Below, one piece after another: positions 1 through 8,514 of a stretch of DNA of 64,000 bases. The notes below the pieces were generated by a model. It ran no database searches, was not told where the DNA came from, and worked only from the letters and a program-made list of their open reading frames with translations. The stretch's first letter is position 1, and each line of letters opens with the position of its first letter. The position numbers and the translations under genes were made by a program. This DNA comes from Nocardioides sp. YR527 (GTDB lineage Bacteria > Actinomycetota > Actinomycetes > Propionibacteriales > Nocardioidaceae). The stretch is from positions 310,001 through 374,000 of the forward strand of contig NZ_FNFN01000002.1 of assembly GCF_900101045.1 (NCBI RefSeq). The letters are read 5' to 3'.

Positions 1-1
1 C

Positions 2-1813
2 TGGGCCAAGCCGTTCGACCGCGTCCTGAACTGGGACAACCCGCCGTTCGCGAAGTGGTTCGAGGGCGGCGAGATCAACGTGGCGTACAACGCCGTCGAC
101 CGGCACGTCGAGGCCGGGCTCGGTGACCGGGTCGCGATCCACTGGGTCGGCGAGCCAGCGGACGACAAGCGGACCATCACCTATGCCGAGCTCAAGGACG
201 AGGTCTCCCGGGCCGCGAATGCCTTCGAGGCGCTGGGCGTCGGCAAGGGCGACCGGGTGGCGATCTACATGCCGATGATCCCCGAGGCCGTCTTCGCGAT
301 GCTGGCCTGTGCGCGGATCGGCGCGATCCACACCGTCATCTTCGGTGGCTTCTCCGCCGACGCTCTCGCGACCCGCGTCGTCGACTGCGGCGCGAAGCTG
401 ATCGTCACCTCGGACGGCGGCTACCGCCGTGGCGCGCCCTCGGCCCTCAAGCCCGCCGTGGACGAGGCGGTCACGAAGGTCGAGGCGACTCAGCCCGGTC
501 TGGTCGAGAACGTGCTGGTCGTACGCCGCACCGGGCAGGACGTCGACTGGAACGACTCGGTCGACAAATGGTGGGGCGACGTCGTCTCGACCGCGTCGAC
601 CGAGCATGCCCCGGTCGCGCACGACGCCGAGCACCCGCTCTTCGTGATGTACACCTCGGGCACGACCGGGAAGCCGAAGGGCATCCTGCACACCACCGGC
701 GGCTACCTCACCCAGGCGGCGTTCACGCACTGGGAGGTCTTCGACCTCAAGCCCGAGACCGACGTCTACTGGTGCACCGCCGACATCGGCTGGATCACCG
801 GCCACTCCTACATCGTCTATGGGCCGCTGGCCAACGGCGCGACCCAGGTGCTCTACGAGGGCACTCCGGACTTCCCGGAGAAGGGCCGCTGGTGGCAGAT
901 CATCGAGGAGTACGGCGTCACGCTCTTCTACACGGCCCCGACCGCCATCCGGACGTTCATGAAGCAGGGCCGCGCCATCCCGGACGGCCGCGACCTCTCC
1001 TCGGTCCGCCTGCTCGGGTCGGTCGGTGAGCCGATCAACCCCGAGGCCTACGTCTGGTACCGCGACGTCATCGGCGGCTCCTCGGTGCCCGTCGTGGACA
1101 CCTGGTGGCAGACCGAGACCGGCGCGATCATGATCTCGCCGCTCCCCGGCGTCACCCACGGGAAGCCGGGCTCGGCGATGAAGGCGCTGCCCGGTGTGGG
1201 CGCCGACGTGGTCGACGACAACGGCGCCTCCGTGCCGGACGGCGCCGGGGGCTACCTCGTGCTCACCCAGCCGTGGCCGTCGATGCTGCGTACGATCTGG
1301 GGCGACGACCAGCGCTACGTCGACACCTACTGGGCGCGCTTCAAGGACCAGGGGTTCTACTTCGCCGGCGACGGTGCGAAGAAGGACGAGGACGGCGACG
1401 TCTGGGTCCTGGGCCGCGTCGACGACGTCATGAACGTGTCCGGGCACCGGCTCTCCACAACCGAGATCGAGTCCGCACTGGTCTCGCACTCCTACGTCGC
1501 CGAGGCCGCGGTCGTCGGTGCGACCGACCCCGACACGGGGCAGGCCGTGGTGGCGTACGTCATCCTGCGCGACGGGTCGCCGCAGGACTGCGAGAAGGAG
1601 CTCTCCGACCACGTCCGCAAGGAGATCGGCCCGATCGCGAAGCCGCGGCAGATCATGATCGTGCCCGAGCTGCCCAAGACGCGCTCCGGCAAGATCATGC
1701 GGCGGCTGCTCCGCGACCTCGCCGAGGGTCGCGGCGTCGGTGACACCACCACGCTGGCCGACCAGACGATCATGGACCTGATCGCCGCCGGGCAGGCGAC
1801 GTCGACCGAGTAA
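2..1813 (+). CDS. acs: acetyl-CoA synthetase (5' end outside window)
   Basis: Converts acetate, ATP and CoA to acetyl-CoA through acetyl-AMP in the cytoplasm. The frame is open from base 2 (reading WAKPFDRVLNW and PPFAKWF ahead of the first in-window GTG at 80), so the true start lies upstream; about 603 of the usual roughly 650 residues are present. The AMP-binding P-loop reads YTSGTTGKPKG, WWQTETG is the ATP/acetate-binding region, and PKTRSGKIMRR near the C-terminus contains the lysine that is acetylated in this family to switch the enzyme off. It corresponds to Rv3667 in the M. tuberculosis gene order that the next 20 kb follows. A long hairpin directly after the stop is the likely terminator. 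Confidence 0.96.
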   Translation, partial: WAKPFDRVLNWDNPPFAKWFEGGEINVAYNAVDRHVEAGLGDRVAIHWVGEPADDKRTITYAELKDEVSRAANAFEALGVGKGDRVAIYMPMIPEAVFAMLACARIGAIHTVIFGGFSADALATRVVDCGAKLIVTSDGGYRRGAPSALKPAVDEAVTKVEATQPGLVENVLVVRRTGQDVDWNDSVDKWWGDVVSTASTEHAPVAHDAEHPLFVMYTSGTTGKPKGILHTTGGYLTQAAFTHWEVFDLKPETDVYWCTADIGWITGHSYIVYGPLANGATQVLYEGTPDFPEKGRWWQIIEEYGVTLFYTAPTAIRTFMKQGRAIPDGRDLSSVRLLGSVGEPINPEAYVWYRDVIGGSSVPVVDTWWQTETGAIMISPLPGVTHGKPGSAMKALPGVGADVVDDNGASVPDGAGGYLVLTQPWPSMLRTIWGDDQRYVDTYWARFKDQGFYFAGDGAKKDEDGDVWVLGRVDDVMNVSGHRLSTTEIESALVSHSYVAEAAVVGATDPDTGQAVVAYVILRDGSPQDCEKELSDHVRKEIGPIAKPRQIMIVPELPKTRSGKIMRRLLRDLAEGRGVGDTTTLADQTIMDLIAAGQATSTE

Positions 1814-1828
1814 GCCGCAAACTCGTGG

Positions 1829-1903
1829 TGCCGAGTCGGCGCATCTGACCCCGTGTCTCGGGAAGCGGAGCGAGCGGGAGGGGTCGGATGCGCCGACTCG
1901 GCA
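1829..1903. terminator. 24-bp stem hairpin between convergent acs and NlpC/P60 genes
   Basis: The arms 1829-1852 and 1880-1903 are complementary over 24 bp with a single G-U type exception (TGCCGAGTCGGCGCAT at the base), around a 27-nt loop. It sits between two convergent genes and would work in either direction. There is no T-run. Confidence 0.7.
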
Positions 1904-1923
1904 GTGTCTTACGGCGCCGAGCC

Positions 1924-2511
1924 CTACTTGCCGTACTTCACCCGGCGGATGAAATGGCTGTCGGTCCAGATCGGGTCCTTCTTGACGGTCTCGCCGGAGT
2001 TGGGTGCGTGCCAGACCCAGCGGCGTCCGTCGTGCTTCCCGGCGTAGATGCCGACGTGGTAGACGCCGCCTCTGCCGTAGAAGAAGACCAGGTCGCCCTT
2101 GCGCGGCTTCTTGACCTTGAAGGTGTGGCCGACCTGGCCCGATGAGCTGTGCGGCAGCTTGCGGCCGAGCTTCTTGTAGACCCACTGGGTCAGGCCTGAG
2201 CAGTCGAAGGAGTGTGGGCCGTCGCCGCCGTAGGAGTACGGAGCGCCGGCGCGGCTCTTGGCGCGGCGCAGAGCCCGGATGCCCCGCGACTTCTTCTTTT
2301 TCTTGACCTTCTTCTTCTCGATGGTCGTTGTGGAGGCGGTGGTCGAGGCCGGGTGCGAGCCGGTGTGGGCGCTCGTGCCCGGTGAAGGTGCGGCCGTGGC
2401 CGCCTGGTTGGGTACGGCGACGAGTGCGAGGCCGACCACGAGTGCGGTCGCCAGGCCGATGCTGATCCGTCTGGGCGCGCGCGACAGCGCGCGGATACTG
2501 GATCCGATCAT
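1924..2511 (-). CDS. secreted NlpC/P60 peptidoglycan hydrolase
   Basis: A 195 aa exported cysteine peptidase expected to cut peptide stems of peptidoglycan. The N-terminus has a twin-Arg-like basic stretch and a hydrophobic segment ending in AATAAP, consistent with a Sec signal peptide. A lysine-rich linker (KKKVKKKKK) follows, then the NlpC/P60 domain from about residue 80, with catalytic Cys in FDCSGLTQWVY and His in VYHVGIYAG. The polar third residue is probably the His of WHAPNSGE. It is transcribed alone. The leader contains a probable c-di-AMP riboswitch, and this riboswitch commonly controls cell-wall hydrolases in actinobacteria. Confidence 0.9.
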   Translation of the reverse strand: MIGSSIRALSRAPRRISIGLATALVVGLALVAVPNQAATAAPSPGTSAHTGSHPASTTASTTTIEKKKVKKKKKSRGIRALRRAKSRAGAPYSYGGDGPHSFDCSGLTQWVYKKLGRKLPHSSSGQVGHTFKVKKPRKGDLVFFYGRGGVYHVGIYAGKHDGRRWVWHAPNSGETVKKDPIWTDSHFIRRVKYGK

Positions 2512-2529
2512 TTCGAGGTTCCCCCGATG

Positions 2530-2700
2530 CAGCGACGCCTGCGAAGGTCGACCTGTCGGATTCGGGCTGCTGATGCCCGGGCGCTGGAATCCCTGTGTTC
2601 CGCCTACGCCTTCACCCCGAGCCGGCCTGCCTTGTCTCTGGCTCCCGGCGTGCTGCTTGGCTCCCCCGTGCCCGCCACCCTGGTCGGATCGACTCTCCTC
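2530..2700 (-). promoter_or_regulatory. ydaO/yuaA-type c-di-AMP riboswitch
   Basis: On the minus strand the leader of the NlpC/P60 gene contains GGTGGCGGGCACGGGGGAGC near 2660-2680, CCCGAATCCGACAG near 2555-2568 and CGCAGGCGTCG near 2535-2545. These match the conserved core blocks of the ydaO c-di-AMP aptamer in order. The aptamer ends about 20 nt before the start codon, leaving room for occlusion of the ribosome site or a terminator switch. Boundaries are approximate and no covariance model was run. Confidence 0.78.
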
Positions 2701-2991
2701 CGGCTGTGACGGGCCTCGGCGCGACCGGAGCGACCCTCACCGTTCAGTGCGGGCTCAACCACTATGCAACGAAACCGGGTGCGGGGCGGGGCATTTGTGG
2801 ATCAACTCACTCTGATTTTGATGGTTTTGTCTACGTTTGAATCTGTTTGCCTTGTTCTTCCGATTGAATCTTGCCCCACACTGATCACCCTTCCGCCTCT
2901 GACGACGGCGCTTGCTAGGGTCGTCGGCAGGTGTGCCGGGAAGTCTGGTCGGCGTGACTTCGTCGACCCCTGAGCCCCTGGAGGCCCACCC
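2701..2991. other. divergent intergenic region, AT-richer than its surroundings
   Basis: About 290 bp lie between the riboswitch leader (minus strand) and nhaA (plus strand). The stretch 2805-2875 is distinctly less GC-rich than the genes and probably holds both promoters. I could not assign convincing -35/-10 pairs. The nhaA ribosome site is GGAGG at about 2981. Confidence 0.5.
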
Positions 2992-4290
2992 GTGACCGAG
3001 ACCCGCAACCGCCTCTTCACCCGCGGCTCCTGGCTGGAGACCTCGCGGACGGCCGAGATCCTGCGCGCAGAGACGACCGGCGGCGTACTCCTGATCATCG
3101 CCGCGATCATCGCGGTCATCCTGGCCAACAGCCCCTGGCAGGAGACGTACGAGGCGGTCCGCGACTTCCGGGTCGGGCCCGAGGCCCTTCATCTCGACCT
3201 CACGATCGGGGCCTGGGCGGCCGACGGCCTGCTCGCGATCTTCTTCTTCGTCGCAGGTCTGGAGCTCAAGCGGGAGTTCGTCTCCGGCGACCTCCGCGAC
3301 CCCCGCCGAGCGGCGCTGCCGATCGCGGCCGCGGTCGGCGGCATGGTCGCACCGGCGCTGGTCTACGTGGCCGTCAACCTGATCGGCGACGGCTCGCTGG
3401 CAGGCTGGGCCACGCCGGTGGCCACCGACATCGCCTTCGCGGTCGCGATCCTGGCGGTCATCTCGACGCATCTGCCCACGGGGCTGCGTACGTTCCTGCT
3501 GACCCTCGCCGTCGTCGACGACCTGCTCGGCATCATCGTCATCGCGGTCTTCTTCACCTCCGAGCTGCACATCGGCTTCCTGCTGCTGGCGCTCGTTCCG
3601 ATCGGGCTCTTCGCGGTGCTCGTGCAGCGCCGCGTACGCAACCCCTGGCTGCTCCTCCCGCTCGCCCTGATCGCCTGGGCCCTCGTCCACTCCAGCGGTG
3701 TCCACGCCACCGTCGCGGGGGTGCTGCTCGGGTTCACCGTGCCCGTCATCGCCCGCAACCCCGAAGCCAAGCGCGGGCTCGCCGAGCACTTCGAGCACCT
3801 GGTCCGGCCGATCTCGGCCGGCGTCGCGGTGCCGATCTTCGCCTTCTTCGCCGCCGGTGTCTCCCTCGGCGGCTGGGACGGGGTGACCAGCGCGCTTCGC
3901 GACCCGATCACGCTCGGCATCATCCTCGGTCTCGTCGTCGGCAAGACCATCGGGATCTCGGGGTCGACCTGGCTGCTGGCCCGGTTCACCCGTGCCTCGC
4001 TCGACGACGACCTCGCCTGGACCGATGTGATCGGGATGGCGATGCTGGCCGGTATCGGGTTCACGGTGTCGCTGCTGATCGGCGAGCTCGCCTTCAGCTC
4101 GGATCCGGCGGCCCACGACCACATGAAGGTGGGCGTTCTGTTCGGGTCCGTGCTGGCCGCCGCCCTGGCGACGGTGGTACTGCGGGCACGCAACCGGGTC
4201 TACCGCCGCATCGAGGAGATCGAGACTCTCGACGCCAACGAGGACGGCGTGCCGGACGTGTTCGAGGATGATCAGGGTCGGGACCGGTAA
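2992..4290 (+). CDS. nhaA: NhaA Na+/H+ antiporter
   Basis: A 432 aa inner-membrane antiporter that exports Na+ in exchange for protons. The family signature is clear: [17 protein letters not shown] carries the paired aspartates (equivalent to D163/D164 of E. coli NhaA), and [16 protein letters not shown] is the unwound-helix TM4 region. Around eleven to twelve hydrophobic segments are visible. The C-terminal tail is acidic ([16 protein letters not shown]). The GTG start is chosen because GGAGG lies about 8 nt upstream. The gene stands alone, followed 42 bp later by the holin-X-like gene. Confidence 0.95.
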   Translation: MTETRNRLFTRGSWLETSRTAEILRAETTGGVLLIIAAIIAVILANSPWQETYEAVRDFRVGPEALHLDLTIGAWAADGLLAIFFFVAGLELKREFVSGDLRDPRRAALPIAAAVGGMVAPALVYVAVNLIGDGSLAGWATPVATDIAFAVAILAVISTHLPTGLRTFLLTLAVVDDLLGIIVIAVFFTSELHIGFLLLALVPIGLFAVLVQRRVRNPWLLLPLALIAWALVHSSGVHATVAGVLLGFTVPVIARNPEAKRGLAEHFEHLVRPISAGVAVPIFAFFAAGVSLGGWDGVTSALRDPITLGIILGLVVGKTIGISGSTWLLARFTRASLDDDLAWTDVIGMAMLAGIGFTVSLLIGELAFSSDPAAHDHMKVGVLFGSVLAAALATVVLRARNRVYRRIEEIETLDANEDGVPDVFEDDQGRDR

Positions 4291-4332
4291 GGTCGTGGGC
4301 GCTCCCCAACACACGTTCAGCGAAGGGTTCCC

Positions 4333-4740
4333 ATGGCAGTCGACATCGTGAAGTCCCCGGGCGGCGAGGACCCGACGATCGGCAAGCTCGTCGTCGACGC
4401 CACCCGCGACATCTCCGAGCTCGTCAACAAGGAGATCACGCTCGCCAAACAGGAGCTCAAGGTCTCGATGACCAACGCCGGCGTCGGCGTCGGTCTCTTC
4501 GCCGCCGCAGCCTTCCTGCTGGTCCTCGCCGTGATCATGCTCTCCGTCTCCGCGGCCTACTTCATCCACTGGACAGGCCTCGGCCTGCAGTGGTCCTTCC
4601 TCATCGTCTTCGGCTTCTACGTACTCCTAGCCGCGCTCCTCGGCTTCATCGGCGTACTCAAGGTGAAGAAGGTCAAGGCCCCCGAGAAGGCCATCGCCCA
4701 GGGCAAGGAGATCCCCCGGGCTCTCAAGGGCCAGCGCTGA
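4333..4740 (+). CDS. phage-holin-like actinobacterial membrane protein (Holin-X family)
   Basis: A 135 aa protein with an amphipathic N-terminal helix (GKLVVDATRDISELVNKEI) typical of the putative actinobacterial Holin-X family, then two transmembrane helices (about residues 48-75 and 83-108) and a basic C-terminus. Despite the name, members are chromosomal single-copy genes in this neighbourhood (Rv3669 holds the equivalent position); no lysin or phage gene is nearby. The molecular role is unknown. The start ATG follows GAAGGG at a normal distance. Confidence 0.8.
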   Translation: MAVDIVKSPGGEDPTIGKLVVDATRDISELVNKEITLAKQELKVSMTNAGVGVGLFAAAAFLLVLAVIMLSVSAAYFIHWTGLGLQWSFLIVFGFYVLLAALLGFIGVLKVKKVKAPEKAIAQGKEIPRALKGQR

Positions 4741-4750
4741 CCCACCCGCC

Positions 4751-4813
4751 GAGGCGTCACCCCCGTCGGCCGAAGCGTCACTCCGGTCGGCCGAGGCGTC
4801 ATCATGACGGGCC
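4751..4813. repeat. three tandem 21-nt repeats (GARGCGTCAC family, locus 1)
   Basis: Three head-to-tail units of exactly 21 nt (4751-4771, 4772-4792, 4793-4813). Each begins GARGCGTCA and ends with GGCC. The same unit recurs at 5842-5995 and 22280-22370. Here the array lies between two genes in the same direction and lacks the central hairpin seen at the other two loci. Confidence 0.85.
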
Positions 4814-4888
4814 GGTTTCCGTCCACAGGGCACGCCGAGTCCGAAGTTATCCACAGCCTCTGAAAAGACGGATGACTTCGTACGCGAC

Positions 4889-5839
4889 GTGTCTCACGCT
4901 GTGGCCATGAATCTCTCACTCGTCAAGACAGACGGCCGGCTGCCGGAGCGACCCTTCACCACGTCCGACATCGAGTCGGTCGCGACCAGCAGATACGCAC
5001 TCGCCCAGGCGATCAGCCATGGGGACGTACGTCGCCCGTTCCGGGGCGTCTATCTCGCCACCCAGGCGGAGGACGATCCGGTGAAGCGCGCTGAGGCGCT
5101 CGTGCAAGTCGTCTCCGAGCACCAGGTGATCAGTGACCGGACCGCCGCCTGGGTGCATGGCATCAACACCTTCACCCAGACCGAGATGGCACAGCTCCCG
5201 GCCGTGGAGACGTGTGCCCTCCGCGGTCACGCCCGCACGAGGCGCCCGGGCACGGACGGCCACTCACGCGACCTCCTGCCCGAGGACGTCGCGGTCATCG
5301 GAGGCGTACGGGTGACGACACCGCTACGCACCGCGCTCGACCTCGGCTGCAACCTGAAGAGGCGGGAGGCGATGGCTGCGCTCAACGAGTTCGCCAGACA
5401 CCACGGGATCACCCGGAGCGCCCTCGACGAGCAGCTGCCCCGCTTTCGCGGTCGGCGCGGTGTCGTCCAGCTCCGCGAGCTCGTCCCGCTGCTGAATCGT
5501 CGCCTCGAGTCCCAGCGTGAGTCCTGGACCTTGCTCGCGATCAGTGATGCCGGACTTCCTCTTCCAGAGGCGCAGGTCTGGGTCGACGTCGAAGGAATCC
5601 CGACCTACCGCCTCGACTTCGCCTATCGACTCGCCAAGGTCGCGATCGAGTACGACGGCGAAGACCACGACGACCCCGACCAACGAATCTACGACGAAGA
5701 GCGACGAGGTTGGCTGATCGATCACGGCTGGACGATCGTCATCGTCCGAAAGGGTGACTTCACCGGCGACCGGCTCGATGCCTGGCTTCGCGAGATCAAG
5801 GACGCCCTGACCCCGACCTACTCCACCCGCCGCTTCTGA
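4889..5839 (+). CDS. AbiEi-type winged-helix / DUF559-like endonuclease-fold protein
   Basis: A 316 aa protein (310 if it starts at ATG 4907). The N-terminal part (about residues 20-75; YALAQAISHGDVRRPFRGVY) resembles the winged helix of AbiEi antitoxin-like proteins. GGVRVTTPLRTALDLG is the usual link region. The C-terminal third (YRLDFAYRLAKVAIEYDGEDH, then DRIYDEERRGWLIDHGW-like text) is the DUF559/Vsr-like restriction-endonuclease fold, with D and E of the PD-(D/E)xK core visible. Such orphan proteins are common in actinobacterial chromosomes. No AbiEii toxin partner is adjacent, so a toxin-antitoxin role is not supported here. Confidence 0.72.
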   Translation: MSHAVAMNLSLVKTDGRLPERPFTTSDIESVATSRYALAQAISHGDVRRPFRGVYLATQAEDDPVKRAEALVQVVSEHQVISDRTAAWVHGINTFTQTEMAQLPAVETCALRGHARTRRPGTDGHSRDLLPEDVAVIGGVRVTTPLRTALDLGCNLKRREAMAALNEFARHHGITRSALDEQLPRFRGRRGVVQLRELVPLLNRRLESQRESWTLLAISDAGLPLPEAQVWVDVEGIPTYRLDFAYRLAKVAIEYDGEDHDDPDQRIYDEERRGWLIDHGWTIVIVRKGDFTGDRLDAWLREIKDALTPTYSTRRF

Positions 5840-5841
5840 TC

Positions 5842-5995
5842 GAAGCGTCGCTCCCGTCGGCCGAAGCGTCACCCGCGCGAGCCGAAGCGTCAGTCCCGCC
5901 GGCCGAGTTGGCATCGCGTTGCCAACTCGGCCAACGCAGGTGACACTTCGGCCGACGTAGCTGACGCTTCGGCCAACGCGGCTGACGCTTCGGCG
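5842..5995. repeat. symmetric array of 21-nt repeats around a hairpin (locus 2)
   Basis: Three direct 21-nt units (5842-5862, 5863-5883, 5884-5904; consensus starts GAAGCGTC) precede a 28-nt hairpin (5905-5932; GGCCGAGTTGGCA / TGCCAACTCGGCC). Three inverted 21-nt units follow (5933-5953, 5954-5974, 5975-5995). The array is symmetric about 5918.5 and fills the whole gap between two convergent genes. The central hairpin is a plausible bidirectional terminator. Confidence 0.9.
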
Positions 5996-6002
5996 AGGGG
6001 CG

Positions 6003-7181
6003 TCAGCCGGCGCAGGCTCCGGTGTCGACGGCAGCGGTCTGGGAGCGAGCCTCGCGGGCGATCTCGATGACCTGGTCGGTGGTGAGGGCGTAGCCGGTCT
6101 CGGAGTCGGTGACCGAGGCGGCGAAGACGACGCCGACGACGTCACCCTCGGAGTCGACGATGGGGCCGCCGGAGTTGCCGGGGCGGATGAGGCTGCGTAC
6201 GGAGTAGACGTCTCGGATGACGGTGCCGACTCCGTATATGTCGGGCGAGCGGAGGCGCTGCTCGGCGCGGATACGACCGGGCTGTACGTCGAAGGGGCCG
6301 TCCTGCGGATAGCCCAGGACAGCGATCGGGTCCTCGGCACCGGCGGTGCGGTCGAACTCGAGGCGCTCGAGGTTGCCGCCGCCCTCGAACTTCAGGACCG
6401 CGATGTCGATCTCGGGGTCGTAGTGGACGACCTTGGCGTCGTTGGCTCCGTCACCGACGATGACGTTGGGGTCGTCGACGCCGGCGACGACGTGGGCGTT
6501 GGTCATCAGATAGCCGCGCCCGATGACGAACCCGGTGCCCTCGACACCCTTGCCGCACTCGTTGGCGCCGCGGATCTTGAGGACCGACTCGCCGGCGCGT
6601 ACGACATCGGGGTCGGTGAGCATCCGCCGCGGACCGGGACCGACCTCGACAATCCGCTCATTGGCGAACGGCTCCAGGTAGCGCGGGAAGAACGAGGTGC
6701 CGACGACGTCGTTGAACGCGCTCAGCGCACGGTCGGCAGGCGACGGCATGATCGAGTCGACCTTGGCCAGGATCGCCGACCCCCGCACCGCGGGCGTGAG
6801 CCCGTTGATCTGTGCCCCCGAGACCGCGACCCCGAGAGCCCAGGCAACCACCAGCACGGCCGCCGCGCTGAGCAACGACCCGCCGAGCGCATCGACGATC
6901 CGAGCCGGCTGCCAGGTGATCTCGTCCCGCACGCGCACGCCACCGTATTGCAGCACCGCCTGCCCGATGGACGCACACGCGATCACGACGAAAAGAGCCC
7001 CGAGCGAGACCCACAACGACGGAGCCGCGCTGCCGAGCACCTTCGGTGCCAGCCAGATGCCGATGAAGCCCCCGAGCAGCAGTCCGCCGGTCGCGAAGGC
7101 GCCGGTGATGAAGCCCTGCCAATAGCCCGAGAGCGCGTAGGCCCCGACGAGAATGATCAGGATCCAGTCAAGAAAGTTCAC
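6003..7181 (-). CDS. marP: MarP-like membrane-anchored trypsin-fold serine protease
   Basis: A 392 aa protein with an N-terminal CvpA-like membrane domain of four helices (about residues 1-130) and a periplasmic chymotrypsin-fold protease domain. Visible catalytic elements are His in LMTNAHVVAG, Asp in DPEIDIAVLKF, and Ser in RPGNSGGPIVD. In M. tuberculosis the orthologue Rv3671c protects against acid and oxidative stress, partly by processing the hydrolase RipA. The GTG start at 7181 overlaps the NUDIX stop by 4 nt (GTGA), so it is the last gene of the nth-tlpA-NUDIX-marP operon. The frame is open much further upstream, but that part overlaps the NUDIX gene and is not coding. Confidence 0.9.
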   Translation of the reverse strand: MNFLDWILIILVGAYALSGYWQGFITGAFATGGLLLGGFIGIWLAPKVLGSAAPSLWVSLGALFVVIACASIGQAVLQYGGVRVRDEITWQPARIVDALGGSLLSAAAVLVVAWALGVAVSGAQINGLTPAVRGSAILAKVDSIMPSPADRALSAFNDVVGTSFFPRYLEPFANERIVEVGPGPRRMLTDPDVVRAGESVLKIRGANECGKGVEGTGFVIGRGYLMTNAHVVAGVDDPNVIVGDGANDAKVVHYDPEIDIAVLKFEGGGNLERLEFDRTAGAEDPIAVLGYPQDGPFDVQPGRIRAEQRLRSPDIYGVGTVIRDVYSVRSLIRPGNSGGPIVDSEGDVVGVVFAASVTDSETGYALTTDQVIEIAREARSQTAAVDTGACAG

Positions 7182-7873
7182 GGCCGATTCCGTTCGCGTC
7201 CCTGGAACATGTATTCGGGCAACTCCTTGATCGGCGCGTCCGGAATCTCCGTGATCCACCCGAGATAGGTGAAGAAGCGGCTGATGATTCCACCTGTGAA
7301 GCCCCAGAGGATGACATCCTTCTCCGGTCCGATCAAGAACGCGGGCATCAGCCATCCACTGCGGCCCGGCGCGCCGACCTGGATCCGATGGGCAGGATCC
7401 ATGAGATCCGACAACGGCACCCGGTAGACGGCATGCACCTCTTCGAGCGATCGGGCCGTGACCGGAGACGGCTCTCGCCACCACGCGATGATCGGCACCA
7501 CCGCATGGTTCGAGAACGGGATCCACAGCGCCGGAAGGCGGCCGACGACGTCGACGCCGGCCGGGTCGAGGCCCGTCTCCTCCCATGCCTCCCGCAGCGC
7601 CGCCTCTTCGACGGTCTCGCCCGGATCGAGCCGGCCGCCGGGGAACGAGACCTGGCCGGGGTGCGAACGCATCGTGTGCGAGCGCTCCGTCAGCAGCAGA
7701 TCGGGACCCGAGGGACCTTCGCCGAACAGCATCAGCACGGCCGACTCGCGTGCGCTGCCGTCGGGCGGCGGCAGGAACTGTGAGATGTCCTCGCCCTGGA
7801 TCTGCCGAGCGGCCTCGACGATCTCGTCGAACCACTCCGGCCGAGTCCCGTTGGACGTCTGAGGCTCGCTCAC
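7178..7873 (-). CDS. NUDIX hydrolase, CoA-pyrophosphatase type
   Basis: 231 aa. The NUDIX box is intact: GGRLDPGETVEEAALREAW followed by EETGL fits G-x5-E-x7-REUxEExGU. The preceding block (LLTERSHTMRSHPGQVSFPG) is the extension typical of CoA pyrophosphatases (NudL/YeaB-like), which cleave CoA or CoA derivatives. It overlaps tlpA upstream (4 nt) and marP downstream (4 nt), implying translational coupling. The Rv3672c position in the conserved order supports orthology. Confidence 0.88.
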   Translation of the reverse strand: MSEPQTSNGTRPEWFDEIVEAARQIQGEDISQFLPPPDGSARESAVLMLFGEGPSGPDLLLTERSHTMRSHPGQVSFPGGRLDPGETVEEAALREAWEETGLDPAGVDVVGRLPALWIPFSNHAVVPIIAWWREPSPVTARSLEEVHAVYRVPLSDLMDPAHRIQVGAPGRSGWLMPAFLIGPEKDVILWGFTGGIISRFFTYLGWITEIPDAPIKELPEYMFQGRERNRP

Positions 7874-8514
7874 AGCGTGATCCCCAGCTTCTTCTCGACG
7901 AGCTCCTTCACCTGGGTCGCACTGGTCATGCCGCCCATCTGCAGCAGCTCCACCTCGCCGGAGGAGGACAGGACGTACGTCGCCGGCACCGCCCGCGCCG
8001 TGAGCGGCCCGCCCTGCAGCTCACCGCCTGGATCGGCGTACATCGGGAAGGTCACCCCGCGCGAGATCGCTTCTTCGAGCGCGACCCCGGGGACGGTGTC
8101 CATGACGTCGATGCCGATCACCGGCACCTCGTCACCGTAGGTCTCGTAGAAGCTCTGCAGCGCAGGCATCTCCTCCTTGCAGGGCGCGCAGAAGCCCTGG
8201 AAGAGGTTGATCACCATCGGCCCCTCGAAGGAGGCGAGGTCGGCGGACTCGCCACCGCCGAGGCAGGCCAGCACGATCGACGGCAGGCCGCCGTCGCTCG
8301 CGGGCCCTTCCTCGCAGGCCTCCACCTTCGACGCCTTCTTGGCCGCGACCATCTCCGCGGTGGCGACGTTCACCTTGGAGGACGGTTCATCGGCCAGTGG
8401 CGCGCCGGACTGTCCGCCCCCGTCGGAGGAGTCGGTGCCGCAACCGGCCAGGACGGCCAGCAGCAGGGCAGCAGCCGACACGACCCGGGCTCGTCTCCCC
8501 AGGGCACGCACCAT
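7870..8514 (-). CDS. TlpA/ResA-like thioredoxin-fold lipoprotein
   Basis: A 214 aa lipoprotein. The signal peptide ends in the lipobox LAGC, followed by a Ser/Gly-rich linker. A second cysteine-bearing segment (VEACEEGPAS and IVLACLGGG) precedes the thioredoxin-like domain, whose active site is FCAPCKEEMPAL (CxxC). It should act outside the membrane as a thiol-disulfide oxidoreductase, reducing or oxidising exported proteins. The start codon overlaps the nth stop. It corresponds to Rv3673c. Confidence 0.88.
   Translation of the reverse strand: MVRALGRRARVVSAAALLLAVLAGCGTDSSDGGGQSGAPLADEPSSKVNVATAEMVAAKKASKVEACEEGPASDGGLPSIVLACLGGGESADLASFEGPMVINLFQGFCAPCKEEMPALQSFYETYGDEVPVIGIDVMDTVPGVALEEAISRGVTFPMYADPGGELQGGPLTARAVPATYVLSSSGEVELLQMGGMTSATQVKELVEKKLGITL

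Noticed and set aside
2755..4569. Long open frame on the minus strand opposite nhaA
   Set aside because: It is the antisense shadow of the NhaA gene: extremely rich in Asp, Glu, Gly, Arg and Gln, with no domain, and the plus strand has clear NhaA motifs.
4333..4740. Prophage remnant, suggested by the holin name
   Set aside because: No phage genes nearby, and the family is chromosomal in this conserved block.
4847..4855. Perfect DnaA box TTATCCACA
   Set aside because: It is a single isolated 9-mer; no cluster, AT-rich unwinding region or dnaA/dnaN genes. Not an origin.
4889..5839. AbiE type IV toxin-antitoxin system
   Set aside because: Only the AbiEi-like regulator fold is present; no AbiEii nucleotidyltransferase gene is adjacent.
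5842..5995. Possible CRISPR array from regular short repeats
   Set aside because: Units are contiguous 21-mers without unique spacers, inverted in the second half, and no cas genes are present.
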